Assembly: GCF_009674725.1 (NCBI RefSeq)
Contig: NZ_WKKH01000015.1
Coordinates: 1 to 64,000, forward strand
Length of the DNA stretch: 64,000 nt
Source of the DNA: Pedobacter petrophilus
GTDB lineage: Bacteria; Bacteroidota; Bacteroidia; Sphingobacteriales; Sphingobacteriaceae
Direction of reading: 5' to 3'
A program made the position numbers and the translations under genes. The notes under the pieces are model-generated. The model had not been told where the DNA came from. It did not search any database and saw only the letters and a program-made list of their open reading frames with translations. Positions 9,139 through 18,317 of this stretch are shown here, one piece after another (position 1 is the stretch's first letter; every line of letters starts with the position of its first letter).

Positions 9139-10022
9139 ATCGTAAAGTTTTCAAGCACGGCTTTAGGTTGCCAGCCTGCAACTGTTCTTGCCTTTTGATC
9201 GGTAAAAGTTAATGTATTGGTAATCTTATCTAGTTTTTTGCTGTTCAAAGGAAACTTCGGTCCCAAAAAATTCCCCACAAACGCAAGGGCTTTAATGAAA
9301 AGATAAGGCATAACTACTGCATTTTTTTGATGAAGCTGTTGAGCAATCAGGTTGGAAATTTCCCTGAAAGTAGGGTGATAACCATCAGTTAAATTAAAGA
9401 TTCCCCCAAGTTGGTGAACCTGCTCTATAAAAACGGCTACATCATCAATGAGTACCATACTTTTTTTTACATCTGGCACATTTACATCGAAGTAATAACC
9501 TTTTTTAATGGCTTTGATCATAGATTGAAGGTTGCCCGGAGGATTTGTACCCGCCAAAAGCGGTAACCGCAAAATACTACACACTACATTATTTTCCTTG
9601 CACCAGGCGGATACTAAAGCTTCTGCCTCAATTTTGCTCCTGCCATATGGATCGGTAGCCGCCAAAGGATGATTTTCATCTATTAATGTACCCTTTTCTA
9701 ACCCATAAACCGCAATTGAACTGATAAATACAAAATACTTTGGCAGAACGTCTGCTTGTTTCAAAGTCGTAAGTAAACGCCTGGTACCTGCTACGTTTAC
9801 ATTTTTAAAAGCTTCCTTTTCCGCTGGTGTCCGCGGAACTGAGTGCGCTTTGCCTGCTGCATGAATCACTAAATCAGCAGGCGGAAGTGCTGGAAGATCA
9901 TGTTCCAAATCTACAATCAGTTCACCTGCTGTCCGGCCTAATCTAAAAACAGTCTCTGCCGAAAAATGATGATAAATGGCTTTCCCAAGGAAGCCATTTG
10001 CGCCGGTTAAAATAATCCTCAT
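9135..10022 (-). CDS. NAD-dependent epimerase/reductase (WbpV-like SDR)
   Basis: 295 aa extended short-chain dehydrogenase. The cofactor motif GANGFLG is at 7-13 and the catalytic YGRSK has Y126 and K130, with SSIAVYG (101-107) supplying the serine. With WbpL- and WbpM-like genes directly downstream, the best guess is reduction of UDP-4-keto-6-deoxy-GlcNAc to UDP-QuiNAc or UDP-FucNAc, the step of WbpV/WbpK in Pseudomonas. It is a little shorter than WbpV (about 320 aa). It overlaps both neighbours by 4 bases. A generic epimerase is the alternative. Confidence 0.75.
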   Translation of the reverse strand: MRIILTGANGFLGKAIYHHFSAETVFRLGRTAGELIVDLEHDLPALPPADLVIHAAGKAHSVPRTPAEKEAFKNVNVAGTRRLLTTLKQADVLPKYFVFISSIAVYGLEKGTLIDENHPLAATDPYGRSKIEAEALVSAWCKENNVVCSILRLPLLAGTNPPGNLQSMIKAIKKGYYFDVNVPDVKKSMVLIDDVAVFIEQVHQLGGIFNLTDGYHPTFREISNLIAQQLHQKNAVVMPYLFIKALAFVGNFLGPKFPLNSKKLDKITNTLTFTDQKARTVAGWQPKAVLENFTI

Positions 10023-10768
10023 TTTGCAAACTGAATTAGTCTTTTGGCAATTCGCCTGGGCATCAGGAGAAAAGGGGCTTTCAGGTGATTAATTTTCCAT
10101 GCCCTTAAAATTTCCAGGTTGCCGTTAACAATGTTTTTAATACTCGCATTTGTGGCTCCGCCTAAACGCATCTTCACCAATAAATGGTTTAAATATTTAC
10201 TTTTATATTGATGCAGTTTAAAAAGCCTCAGCATAAATTCATAATCTGCGGCCAGCCGCATTTCCAGGTTAAACAAACCTACTTTTTGATAAACTGACCT
10301 TTTAATAAACAGGGAAGGATGTGGCGGAACATGCCCGTCTTCAAAGAATTTCGGATAGTAAGGTTTGGAAATCCATGTTCGAACCACCTGATCAAGATCG
10401 TTATTTTTAACATAAACCAGATCACCGTAAACCAGATCCAATGCTGCATCTTCAGTAAACTGCTTCATCACTTCGCTTAAAACGTTGCGATGGGCATAAA
10501 CATCATCAGAATTTAAAATGCCGATCACTTCGCCGGTGCAAAGGGCAATCCCTTTGTTCATGGCATCATAAATCCCTTTATCGGGCTCGGAAATGACCTT
10601 GCTGATGGAATCGCCATAACTATAAATGAAGTCTGTTGTTCCATCTGTAGAGTTCCCATCTATAATGATGTATTCTATATTTTGATAATGCTGACCTAAA
10701 ACAGAATCGATTGCTGTTTTTATCGTTTTATGATTATTGTAAACTACCGTGATGATTGAAATCTTCAT
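10019..10768 (-). CDS. Glycosyltransferase family 2 (WcaE-like)
   Basis: 249 aa from the ATG at 10768, which overlaps the previous stop (TAATG). A start 42 bases further up would add a tail unlike the family. GT-A fold features are IDGNSTDGT at about 36-44, EPDKGIYDAMNKGI at 61-74 and the metal-binding SDD at 87-89 in ILNSDDVY. The EPDKGIYDAMNKG block is typical of the colanic-acid WcaE group. It adds one sugar to the lipid-linked repeat unit in the cytoplasm; which sugar cannot be read from sequence. Confidence 0.85.
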   Translation of the reverse strand: MKISIITVVYNNHKTIKTAIDSVLGQHYQNIEYIIIDGNSTDGTTDFIYSYGDSISKVISEPDKGIYDAMNKGIALCTGEVIGILNSDDVYAHRNVLSEVMKQFTEDAALDLVYGDLVYVKNNDLDQVVRTWISKPYYPKFFEDGHVPPHPSLFIKRSVYQKVGLFNLEMRLAADYEFMLRLFKLHQYKSKYLNHLLVKMRLGGATNASIKNIVNGNLEILRAWKINHLKAPFLLMPRRIAKRLIQFAK

Positions 10769-11811
10769 TATATTAATTTGTGGTATACCTGTAAAGTCTC
10801 CTGGAAACACTTCTCCCAGGAAAATTGACTGGCTTGTTGTTGCCCCAGGGCGTTAAACGATGCTTCGTTCCCCTGAATACGGAGAACAGCTTGTTCAAAA
10901 GCATCAAGATCAAGCTCGTCAACCAAAATCCCGGCTTTTCCGGCTACCTCCGGAATGGAAGATTTATTTAACGCCACAAAAGGAGTTCCAGTTTTCATCA
11001 CTTCGAGTAAAGGAATGCCAAAGCCTTCATATGAAGATGGATAAATTAACGCATAAGCTTCATTATATACCTGATTCAGCTGTTGGTTGTCTATGTTGGC
11101 AAACATTTTCCAGCGCCCCTGAATTTTTTGATTCAGTAACAGGGTTTCCTGCGCTGATAATGCTGATCCCACAATGCAAAAATCAAAGTCGGTTAGCCTG
11201 TTCAATAAATCAATAGCAAAATGGAAGTTTTTATAGTATGCCCTGGAACCGATAAATAAAAGGTAGGGCCTGGAGGAAGTATCGGATCTGGTTGCCAGTG
11301 GATAAAATTCATCTGAAACCCCGTTATGGATAACAGAAATATGCTCCTCCTTTAAATAAGGATGAAAGTGCAGAAGATCTTGCCTGGTATTTTCTGAAAC
11401 GACAATTATTTTTTCAGCAGCAATGATGGCTTTATTTTTTTGATAAAGGTGCAGGTACCGGCGTAAACCGCGATAAAATTTCTCATGTACAAAATCGTGA
11501 ATGGTAATCACTTGCCTGGCATGAGGATTTCCCGTAATGCGGTTATAGCTGGAGTGGAAGATAAATGGATCTTGTTCTTTTACCAGCGGCAATACTTTAA
11601 AGCGGTTGAGCAGCACACGCTTCCCTTTTGTTACCGATAAATATTGTTCGGGAATATCTAACGCCAGCCGCGAAATATTTTGATGCGGCAACTCCGTAAA
11701 AGATACCTCATGCTGATCGCGCAGCAGCCTGGAAATGAGTTCTGTCCAATAGGTAGAAATTCCTCCGGCCCTTTGCAGGCTGTAAATAATATTATCGAAA
11801 TGTATTTTCAT
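10768..11811 (-). CDS. Glycosyltransferase family 4 (GT-B fold)
   Basis: 347 aa. The N-terminal acceptor domain begins KIHFDNIIYSLQRAGGIS. The C-terminal nucleotide-sugar domain carries the retaining GT4 signature E-x7-E, E262 to E270 in YEGFGIPLLE. TIHDF (103-107) and VSENTR (138-143) are further family landmarks. It probably transfers a hexose or 6-deoxyhexose with retention of configuration, for example mannose or rhamnose. It is joined by 4-base and 1-base overlaps to its neighbours in the tightly packed operon. Confidence 0.87.
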   Translation of the reverse strand: MKIHFDNIIYSLQRAGGISTYWTELISRLLRDQHEVSFTELPHQNISRLALDIPEQYLSVTKGKRVLLNRFKVLPLVKEQDPFIFHSSYNRITGNPHARQVITIHDFVHEKFYRGLRRYLHLYQKNKAIIAAEKIIVVSENTRQDLLHFHPYLKEEHISVIHNGVSDEFYPLATRSDTSSRPYLLFIGSRAYYKNFHFAIDLLNRLTDFDFCIVGSALSAQETLLLNQKIQGRWKMFANIDNQQLNQVYNEAYALIYPSSYEGFGIPLLEVMKTGTPFVALNKSSIPEVAGKAGILVDELDLDAFEQAVLRIQGNEASFNALGQQQASQFSWEKCFQETLQVYHKLI

Positions 11812-12809
11812 GAGGTACTTCCCGCTTTAACATGCGCCATCACCTTTTTCCTCAAAAGATATAAAGTGTAAAAGTACACTACATTTTTACCCAATCCTAT
11901 TTTAAAAATTTTGTGTTTCCACATGGCCAAAAACAATGCAGGAAAGCTTCTTTTATATTGCTGCAAAAAGCGGCCAACCATCGCCCTTTGTTGACTGTTC
12001 ATTTCAACCTGATAACGGTTAAAAAACGACTGAACCAGGTTATAGTTATCGATTAATGGCGTCAACATGGATTCCGTATCTTTAAAATAACGGTTAAAAC
12101 GACTCATAGAAGTCATCTTACCTACATTACCGCTCACATTTTTTTGATGCTGCCGGTATAGGATCAGGTCTTCATCTATTAAGATATTTTTGCCAAAAGC
12201 AGAAACCACCAGGGCCACATAATAATCATGGTTTACAGAATCGGCCGGGATATGCTGAATCTTTTGAATGGCAGCCCGGTTTAAAATCATGGTACAACCC
12301 CATGCATAGTTTTCGTTAATCAGTACCTCCAGTTTTAATTCCTGAGGTAACGGTAATCGGGCATCAATCTGCTGGTCTTGCTCATCAATAAAACTAAGAT
12401 TGGAATAGCATAATAAAGGGAAATTTGCCGGATAGGCGTTTTCATGCCTGATAATTCCGGCTAAAGATCTTTCCAGTTTCTGGGGTAACCAGATATCATC
12501 CTGGTCTGCAAACAAGATATACCCTTTGTCGTTTGCATAAGCCCAGTCGAAAAGTGCAGAGAAATTACGGCAAGCCGATCCATGCGCTGATCCGTAATGA
12601 ATCAATTTAATCCGGGGATCTTTTTCAACGTAAGCTTTTATAATCTGTAATGTACCGTCACTGGATTGATCGTCGCGGATAATCAATTCCCAGGTAGGAT
12701 AAGATTGGTTCAAAATACTCTCAAGCTGCCTTTCCAGGTATTCTGCGCCATTATAAGTGGCCATGAGGAGGGTTAAAACAGGCGCTTTACTCATCTTATT
12801 TGATGGCAA
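11808..12809 (-). CDS. Glycosyltransferase family 2 (rhamnosyltransferase-like)
   Basis: 333 aa (or 328 from the Met at residue 6). It has LMATYNGAEYLERQL near the N-terminus, RDDQSSDGT at 45-53 and ADQDDIW at 101-107. The DQDDIW form of the DxD motif, together with NHDY later in the protein, is common among dTDP-rhamnosyltransferases, which fits the rfbABCD genes in the same locus. The C-terminal third has basic, membrane-associating stretches. The start overlaps the polymerase gene by 14 bases. GT2 membership is firm; rhamnose as donor is inferred. Confidence 0.83.
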   Translation of the reverse strand: MPSNKMSKAPVLTLLMATYNGAEYLERQLESILNQSYPTWELIIRDDQSSDGTLQIIKAYVEKDPRIKLIHYGSAHGSACRNFSALFDWAYANDKGYILFADQDDIWLPQKLERSLAGIIRHENAYPANFPLLCYSNLSFIDEQDQQIDARLPLPQELKLEVLINENYAWGCTMILNRAAIQKIQHIPADSVNHDYYVALVVSAFGKNILIDEDLILYRQHQKNVSGNVGKMTSMSRFNRYFKDTESMLTPLIDNYNLVQSFFNRYQVEMNSQQRAMVGRFLQQYKRSFPALFLAMWKHKIFKIGLGKNVVYFYTLYLLRKKVMAHVKAGSTS

Positions 12810-14097
12810 TCCGGTTAACGATAAAAAAGAAAGCCACGAAAAACATGTGGTAGAAATTGGTAAATGAACTCATAAAGATGCAGAAAATGAACAATGACCA
12901 TTCCACAATATAGTATTCGCCATTTTTAGCAATGTAGTTCTTGAAAGAATTCATGGATAGAAACCCGTAAAGAAAATTCAGCACCACCACGCCAAACCAC
13001 CTGAAATCAAGAAAGGGGTCTACAATATACGTTCCGATTTTAACGTAAGAACTGTATAATGGCGGATAGAGTGCATTTTTATCGATAGGCAAAACGGTGA
13101 TTACCGGTCTGGCCGAATACACCCCATAACTAATGTAATCATCCCGCAAGGCCGTGCTTACGATTTCGTTTCCGGCAGAGAAATTTACGGCACCATATAA
13201 AGAAAGGTAGGTTTCTATGATATTGGTAGGCTTGGTAATATCGCCATAATCTCTTAAAAATTCATTTACAGACATTTCATTACCCTCATCGGATGAGCTC
13301 CCCCGCAATTGCCCCAAAACGATAAACAACACAATACAGGCTGCACCAATAGAGAATAATTTTAACAGCGGAATGGTTTTGTAATAACTGTAGGCAATTA
13401 GCATAGAGAAGAAAAACAGCACAATAATCTGCCTGCTAAAAAAATTGAGGATGATGAAACCACAAACCATGCTGAGTGCGATAAATTGCCAGAAACGTAA
13501 GGTTTTCTTTTTAAAAAGAATGTAGAACATGGCTGGCAATACCGAATTTAACACGATAAAATTGTGCAATGGCGTTACATCATTTTCATTAAGATCCTGG
13601 TATACTGCAGCATTCCCTAAATTTAAAACAGGCAAATAACCCAACTGGCCAACCTCCAGTACAAATACACCGATACCCGCAACAAATACAAGCAGTAAAA
13701 AGGCTAAACTTACCCTGGTACTGAGCGGTGGGATATAGTTTCTAAAACTAAAAGAATAGGTTTTCATGGATACTAAACCGCCAATAACGAAGAATGCCAC
13801 ACTGAGAATCATCATCAGGGCAAACTGTAATTCGTAATCTACCTGCCGGTCTGAAACCAGGAGAAATGAAAAACCAGCAATATAAACGAAAATACTATAG
13901 ATGGTAAACGGATTAATGATTTGTCCGAAACGAACAATAGAAAAGATAGACAACCCTTCTGCAATGAGTAAAAATACAGCAAAGGGAACCAACTCTTCAA
14001 TGGCACAGCCCCAGGATGCATATCTTACCAGCAGGTAGACATCTACAAATAGAAATGCGGCAATAATCAGGATTAATATGTAGGGTTTAATAACCAT
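12796..14097 (-). CDS. O-antigen polymerase (Wzy-like membrane protein)
   Basis: 433 aa with about 11-12 hydrophobic helices spread through the whole chain and a larger hydrophilic loop near residues 255-330. This topology matches the oligosaccharide repeat-unit polymerases (EpsG/Wzy type), which join lipid-linked repeat units on the outer face of the inner membrane. Sequence conservation in this family is low, so the call rests on topology and on lying among glycosyltransferases with a Wzx flippase and a Wzz regulator in the same operon. It starts directly after the previous stop codon and ends 14 bases inside the next gene. Confidence 0.75.
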   Translation of the reverse strand: MVIKPYILILIIAAFLFVDVYLLVRYASWGCAIEELVPFAVFLLIAEGLSIFSIVRFGQIINPFTIYSIFVYIAGFSFLLVSDRQVDYELQFALMMILSVAFFVIGGLVSMKTYSFSFRNYIPPLSTRVSLAFLLLVFVAGIGVFVLEVGQLGYLPVLNLGNAAVYQDLNENDVTPLHNFIVLNSVLPAMFYILFKKKTLRFWQFIALSMVCGFIILNFFSRQIIVLFFFSMLIAYSYYKTIPLLKLFSIGAACIVLFIVLGQLRGSSSDEGNEMSVNEFLRDYGDITKPTNIIETYLSLYGAVNFSAGNEIVSTALRDDYISYGVYSARPVITVLPIDKNALYPPLYSSYVKIGTYIVDPFLDFRWFGVVVLNFLYGFLSMNSFKNYIAKNGEYYIVEWSLFIFCIFMSSFTNFYHMFFVAFFFIVNRIAIK

Positions 14098-15039
14098 TTA
14101 TCTTACGTTTCTATATAACCTGATGCCTAATCTTAACATGCCTTTCATTAATAAGCCCCCCCCATGCAACGGGTTGCCTGCAAAACTACTGAAAATATAA
14201 CGGAGACCTTTTGAAATTTGAAGAGACCGAACTTCATGAAGTGCAAGCAGATCGAGATTTAATCTTTTTAAATAAGTGTTTTCATGACCCACTTCTAATT
14301 GAGAAAGCGCCGCATCTATATTCGTTCGAACAACAACTTCGCCTAAAAACATATTTTTCTTATTATTAATGGCACTGTTTCCATGCAGGCGAATCAATGC
14401 GGCAGAACGGTCGTCTCCATCAAAAATGAAATGAGGGTGAAGAAGGGCTACCTTAAACCACAGCATCCAGTCTTCATTATTTTTTAACTCCGGGTCAAAC
14501 ATCCCGGCAGCTACGATGAGCTTTTTCTCTACCAGTGGACTATTAATGGTGAGTACATTATTTACAATGATTCTTTTAAAAAGCGCAAAATCTTTCAGGG
14601 TCTCTTTTGCTAAAAAACCTTCCGGATATTTTTGAACGATGTTCCGTCCGGCAGCGTCATCGACGAAATAATCTGCTTTAGAGAACACCAGTCCGGCACC
14701 GAACCGTTCAGCAAGGTCAGCCTGAATACTTAATTTATCCTCACTTAACAAATCATCCGCATCTAAAAATTGCAGGTACTTACCTTTCGAAAGTGCTATT
14801 CCGGTATTCTTCGCAGCAGATGTACCTCCATTTTTTACCGGATGGAAAATGATGTGATAGCCGGGGTGCGCGGCGATGAACTGCCTGACAACTACAGCAG
14901 TGTGGTCGGTAGAGCCATCATCAACAATAATACATTCCCAGTTTGCATAACGCTGTTTAATGATGCTTTCCAGTGTTTCAACAATCAGGTGCGCATAATT
15001 AAAAGATGGGATAATAATACTTACCAATGGCTCAATCAT
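14098..15039 (-). CDS. Glycosyltransferase family 2
   Basis: 313 aa from the ATG at 15039, which overlaps the upstream stop as ATGA; this gives the canonical start MIEPLVSIIIPSFNYAHLI. The GT-A motifs are VDDGSTDHT at 39-47 and the DxD-like LDADD at 92-96. NEDWMLWFK later in the chain matches the acceptor-side ED motif of family 2. It adds one residue of the repeat unit in the cytoplasm; donor and linkage are unknown. Confidence 0.86.
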   Translation of the reverse strand: MIEPLVSIIIPSFNYAHLIVETLESIIKQRYANWECIIVDDGSTDHTAVVVRQFIAAHPGYHIIFHPVKNGGTSAAKNTGIALSKGKYLQFLDADDLLSEDKLSIQADLAERFGAGLVFSKADYFVDDAAGRNIVQKYPEGFLAKETLKDFALFKRIIVNNVLTINSPLVEKKLIVAAGMFDPELKNNEDWMLWFKVALLHPHFIFDGDDRSAALIRLHGNSAINNKKNMFLGEVVVRTNIDAALSQLEVGHENTYLKRLNLDLLALHEVRSLQISKGLRYIFSSFAGNPLHGGGLLMKGMLRLGIRLYRNVR

Positions 15040-16013
15040 AAAGCTTCCTGTATTTTTTGCTGAATGATTTTCCAGCGGTTCTCCCATTGATGATGACGGA
15101 TTACATGCTGATAATTTCGCTCGATAAGTGATTCGTAGTCGCTATATTGAGCCAGAACTTCCAGCATCTGGTTTCCGGCATTTTCCAAATCAATTTCTAC
15201 AATCGGGTTGTAACCAAACAATTCTTCCATATCTGATGGCAAAACACCAACAATTAGGCATTTTGAGGCCATGGCCTGCAGATACCTTAACGTCATAGAA
15301 GAAATATATTCTGCCCGATGGGGATGGGTAATATTAGACGGTACACAGATGACAACCTTTGCGGAAGCCAAAGCAGCTGAAAAGCTTTTCTTATCAGGAA
15401 AAAGCAGGTTCATATCTGGCTTTCGATAAATATGTTTTTTTCCCTGCGCAGCCAATGGTGCAACGATTAAATCATGATATGCATCATACATCCTCCCGAA
15501 TTCAAGCACATCAATAGTTTTATCCTTAAAACTGTTGAAACCGTAATCCTGCACCAATAAAGCTTCGGGAAGCCACATCGCTTTACATTTTACGTGACTA
15601 TACTTTTGATTAAAATTTTCCAGCACCTGCCTGGAAGAAAAGAAAACATACCGCACATGGAAAAAGTCGAGCAGTGGAAATATCCACCGGTGAAACCTTG
15701 GCCATACATCATACATGTAAATAAAGTTCAGTTTGGTGGTAAAGGCATAAGGAATGAGCAACCGGAAATCGCCACTAATCATCGAAACAAAATTCACTGC
15801 TTTTTTATTTCCCATCCTGAGCTTTAATTTAAATAAAGCAGGATAGCTTGCCAGTTTTCTAACTAAAAAAGATTTAAACCGGGAATGTTTAACAGGCATC
15901 CTTTCGGTTTCAAATATCGAGGGCGTTTTTTCTATCGTACTGTATAATTCATCAATACAATCAAGAAAGTATTCTTCATCATTGGATTGCAACAGGCGCA
16001 GTTTTATTCCCAT
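15036..16013 (-). CDS. Probable glycosyltransferase (GT-B, group 1-like)
   Basis: 325 aa. There is no classical N-terminal motif, but the C-terminal half has the look of a group 1 transferase: VLEFGRMYDAYHD (nucleotide-binding start), a predicted helix, then RAEYISSMTLRYLQAMASKCLIVG and a region with EMEELFGYNP-like acidic residues. Proteins of this size and pattern occur in Bacteroidota polysaccharide loci and are usually annotated as glycosyltransferase. It sits between the DUF5672 gene and a GT2 gene, overlapping the latter by 4 bases. The function is less certain than for its neighbours. Confidence 0.65.
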   Translation of the reverse strand: MGIKLRLLQSNDEEYFLDCIDELYSTIEKTPSIFETERMPVKHSRFKSFLVRKLASYPALFKLKLRMGNKKAVNFVSMISGDFRLLIPYAFTTKLNFIYMYDVWPRFHRWIFPLLDFFHVRYVFFSSRQVLENFNQKYSHVKCKAMWLPEALLVQDYGFNSFKDKTIDVLEFGRMYDAYHDLIVAPLAAQGKKHIYRKPDMNLLFPDKKSFSAALASAKVVICVPSNITHPHRAEYISSMTLRYLQAMASKCLIVGVLPSDMEELFGYNPIVEIDLENAGNQMLEVLAQYSDYESLIERNYQHVIRHHQWENRWKIIQQKIQEAL

Positions 16014-16044
16014 AGGTTACAAATGTGCAAATTTTTATAAAACT

Positions 16045-16866
16045 TTAGTCAACCTTAATATCATAGCCAAACTGGTTAATATGCTTTTGCCAAAAACCAA
16101 GATTGTATTTCCACCAGGCATGGCATCCAAAAGGCAATTCATGGTTATTCAACTCAAAAAGTACCTCCGGATTAACTTCAAAGCTGAATTTCATGGCTTC
16201 TTTTATATCAGGCATTTTGAAATCAGGAAAATTGTGAGGGATAACTTCCGCCCAGAAGAGATCTTCATTGATGATCGGCTGGAAAGGATAGCCCGAATAA
16301 ATATACACCAGCTGATGCTTGATGTAACGGTAGAAATTGATGTAAAACGGCCTGTTTTCATCATCAAATGTCCTCGTAAATTCAAGTTTTTTAAACCGCG
16401 TAACTACATCATAGCATTTTTTAACGTTCCTCAGGCAGAATCCACCATTGCCTAAACTCACCAGGGGGCTGCTAGACAGTGCTAAATCATGCCCTTCAAA
16501 TAAAGGTGCTCCAATATTATCATAACCTTTTTGGCACCATGCTGTGAGCTCATCTTTAAAAACAAAGGCATCCAGCTGATGAATGAGCATAAAATCATAA
16601 GGAAGAAAACTTTCATACAACCCGTTAAATTTCATTAACCGGTTATAGGCAGGTATATCCGCGAAAAAATGATCGTCAAAGGTTTTATATTTTGCCTGGT
16701 TGGCAAGCACATACTTATTATTTTTGATAAACGACTCCAGCCTTTTAGGTAAAATAAAATAGATGTCGTGTTCACCCAAAATCCGGAAACACTGATCCAT
16801 CGAAATTTGTTCAAACGAACGAATCTGATTACTGTAAACCGGGATAACCACACAAACGCTCATCAT
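16045..16866 (-). CDS. DUF5672 family protein, possible glycosyltransferase
   Basis: 273 aa. The N-terminus MSVCVVIPVYSNQI and the central YDFMLIHQLDAFVF and GNGGFCLRN blocks are the hallmarks of DUF5672, a GT-A-like family found in polysaccharide clusters. LHQLDAFVF may hold the metal-binding acid, and GNGGF-R resembles the donor loop of other GT-A enzymes. It probably adds a sugar to the repeat unit, though I know of no proven activity. Two ATGs in a row (16866 and 16863) follow the flippase stop codon (TAATG); either could be used. Confidence 0.75.
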   Translation of the reverse strand: MMSVCVVIPVYSNQIRSFEQISMDQCFRILGEHDIYFILPKRLESFIKNNKYVLANQAKYKTFDDHFFADIPAYNRLMKFNGLYESFLPYDFMLIHQLDAFVFKDELTAWCQKGYDNIGAPLFEGHDLALSSSPLVSLGNGGFCLRNVKKCYDVVTRFKKLEFTRTFDDENRPFYINFYRYIKHQLVYIYSGYPFQPIINEDLFWAEVIPHNFPDFKMPDIKEAMKFSFEVNPEVLFELNNHELPFGCHAWWKYNLGFWQKHINQFGYDIKVD

Positions 16867-18314
16867 TATATTTTTTGAAGAAACTTTAAAGGACCAAAAC
16901 CTGACAAAATCTCCACTACATTTTTATTCTTCCAAACAAATACCTGCATGGACAGGTAAACCAAACCAGATAATGGTACTGTGATCATCACCACTACCAC
17001 TGGTAACGTACTAATCTTTAAAACCAACATCTTGATCAGAAAAAATAATGCAGAAGTAAGCAATGCCTGCAGCGTTTCTAAAAAAGGAAATTTCACCTTA
17101 AACAACTTCAGCGAAAAGTAAAATAACAGGAGGGTAACACTAAATTCAGTAGCCAGTGAACTGATGGCTGCACCATTCTGCTTATAGACTGGGATTAAAA
17201 GAAAGTTTAGCCCGAGACTAACCACTACGCCAAAAAGTGAAGCATAAAGGATCTTTCTTTCCTGGTGTAAAGGCAGGAGGATTTGATGGGCAAATACTTG
17301 TGCCATCCCAACAAACACCACAATAAAGCAAAGAATTTGAAGGGCGCTTACGGCCGGTAAATATTGTTGCCCCGCAAACAAACGGATAATTTCTTCTGAC
17401 AGGCAATAGGTTCCGATGGCGATGGGTATACTGAGAAATACCACGAAGTTGATTGACTTATTTAATAACAATTTCGCTTCAGACCAGTTTTTTTCTTTAA
17501 AAGCTATGGTAAGCCGGGGCAGTAGCACCGCTGATAAAACGCCAATAACCGCGAGCGAAATTTTACTTATCCTCATGGCAGCAGCATAATACCCTACCTG
17601 AACATCGCCTGTTAAAAAGCCTAAAATAATCGTGTCAAAAACCAGGTAAATGGTCGTAATAATACTGTTAGAAAATATGATGAACAGCGGCTTAAGGTGA
17701 TGCTTCAATTCAAGGTTTTTGAAAGAAATCTTCACCATCTTACTCACTGAATACATATTGGTTGCAGCGGCCAGCAGCGTAGCAACCAGATTCAATGCAT
17801 AATAAGTATTTCGATCGGCTATAGAATGTACCAAAGCAAAAAGTAAAAGTATGGTAAACAGACGGATTGAAACCGTTCGAATGGCAATATATTTAAACTT
17901 CTCTACCCCCTGAAAAAACCATTCTGCGATAAAAACATTGCCCAGCAAAATGGCCATCCCAATCTGATAAAGCTGAAAATTTGCCGATAGCTTTTCGGTA
18001 GATAAACTAATCACCAGTAAGATGACAATAGAGATTACCGAAGTAATGAGGTGAATAAAGATAAGTGCAGAGAAAACACGCCCAAGGGCTATCGTATCAT
18101 TTTTCACTTTTGCAATCTCTCTAACCCCATATAATGGAATGCCAAGGGCCGAGAAAATTAAAAAGTAAGTGATAAAATTATCTGCAAAATTTACAGCGCC
18201 CATACCCGCTGGCCCCAGTATCCTGGAAGCATAGGGAAAAGTAACAAGCGGAAATAATATTTGAGAGATGGATAAGAGCGTATTAAAGGCAATATTTTTC
18301 TTTAATCCCGACAT
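16866..18314 (-). CDS. Wzx-type lipid-linked oligosaccharide flippase
   Basis: 482 aa, about 14 membrane helices along the whole length. It starts MSGLKKNIAFNTLLSISQILFPLVTFPYASRILGP, here split by eye as the family's typical opening, with VNFADNF soon after. This is the polysaccharide-transport (MOP/PST) family, which flips undecaprenyl-PP-linked repeat units to the periplasmic face, where Wzy polymerises them. It lies three bases after the Wzz-like gene. A second, unrelated-looking flippase is at 58758, so the two glycan loci each have their own. Confidence 0.9.
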   Translation of the reverse strand: MSGLKKNIAFNTLLSISQILFPLVTFPYASRILGPAGMGAVNFADNFITYFLIFSALGIPLYGVREIAKVKNDTIALGRVFSALIFIHLITSVISIVILLVISLSTEKLSANFQLYQIGMAILLGNVFIAEWFFQGVEKFKYIAIRTVSIRLFTILLLFALVHSIADRNTYYALNLVATLLAAATNMYSVSKMVKISFKNLELKHHLKPLFIIFSNSIITTIYLVFDTIILGFLTGDVQVGYYAAAMRISKISLAVIGVLSAVLLPRLTIAFKEKNWSEAKLLLNKSINFVVFLSIPIAIGTYCLSEEIIRLFAGQQYLPAVSALQILCFIVVFVGMAQVFAHQILLPLHQERKILYASLFGVVVSLGLNFLLIPVYKQNGAAISSLATEFSVTLLLFYFSLKLFKVKFPFLETLQALLTSALFFLIKMLVLKISTLPVVVVMITVPLSGLVYLSMQVFVWKNKNVVEILSGFGPLKFLQKI

Positions 18315-18317
18315 GCA

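Noticed and set aside
15982..16455. 157-aa plus-strand frame
   Set aside because: It is antisense to the DUF5672 gene, which has clear motifs and overlaps its neighbours by operon-type spacing.
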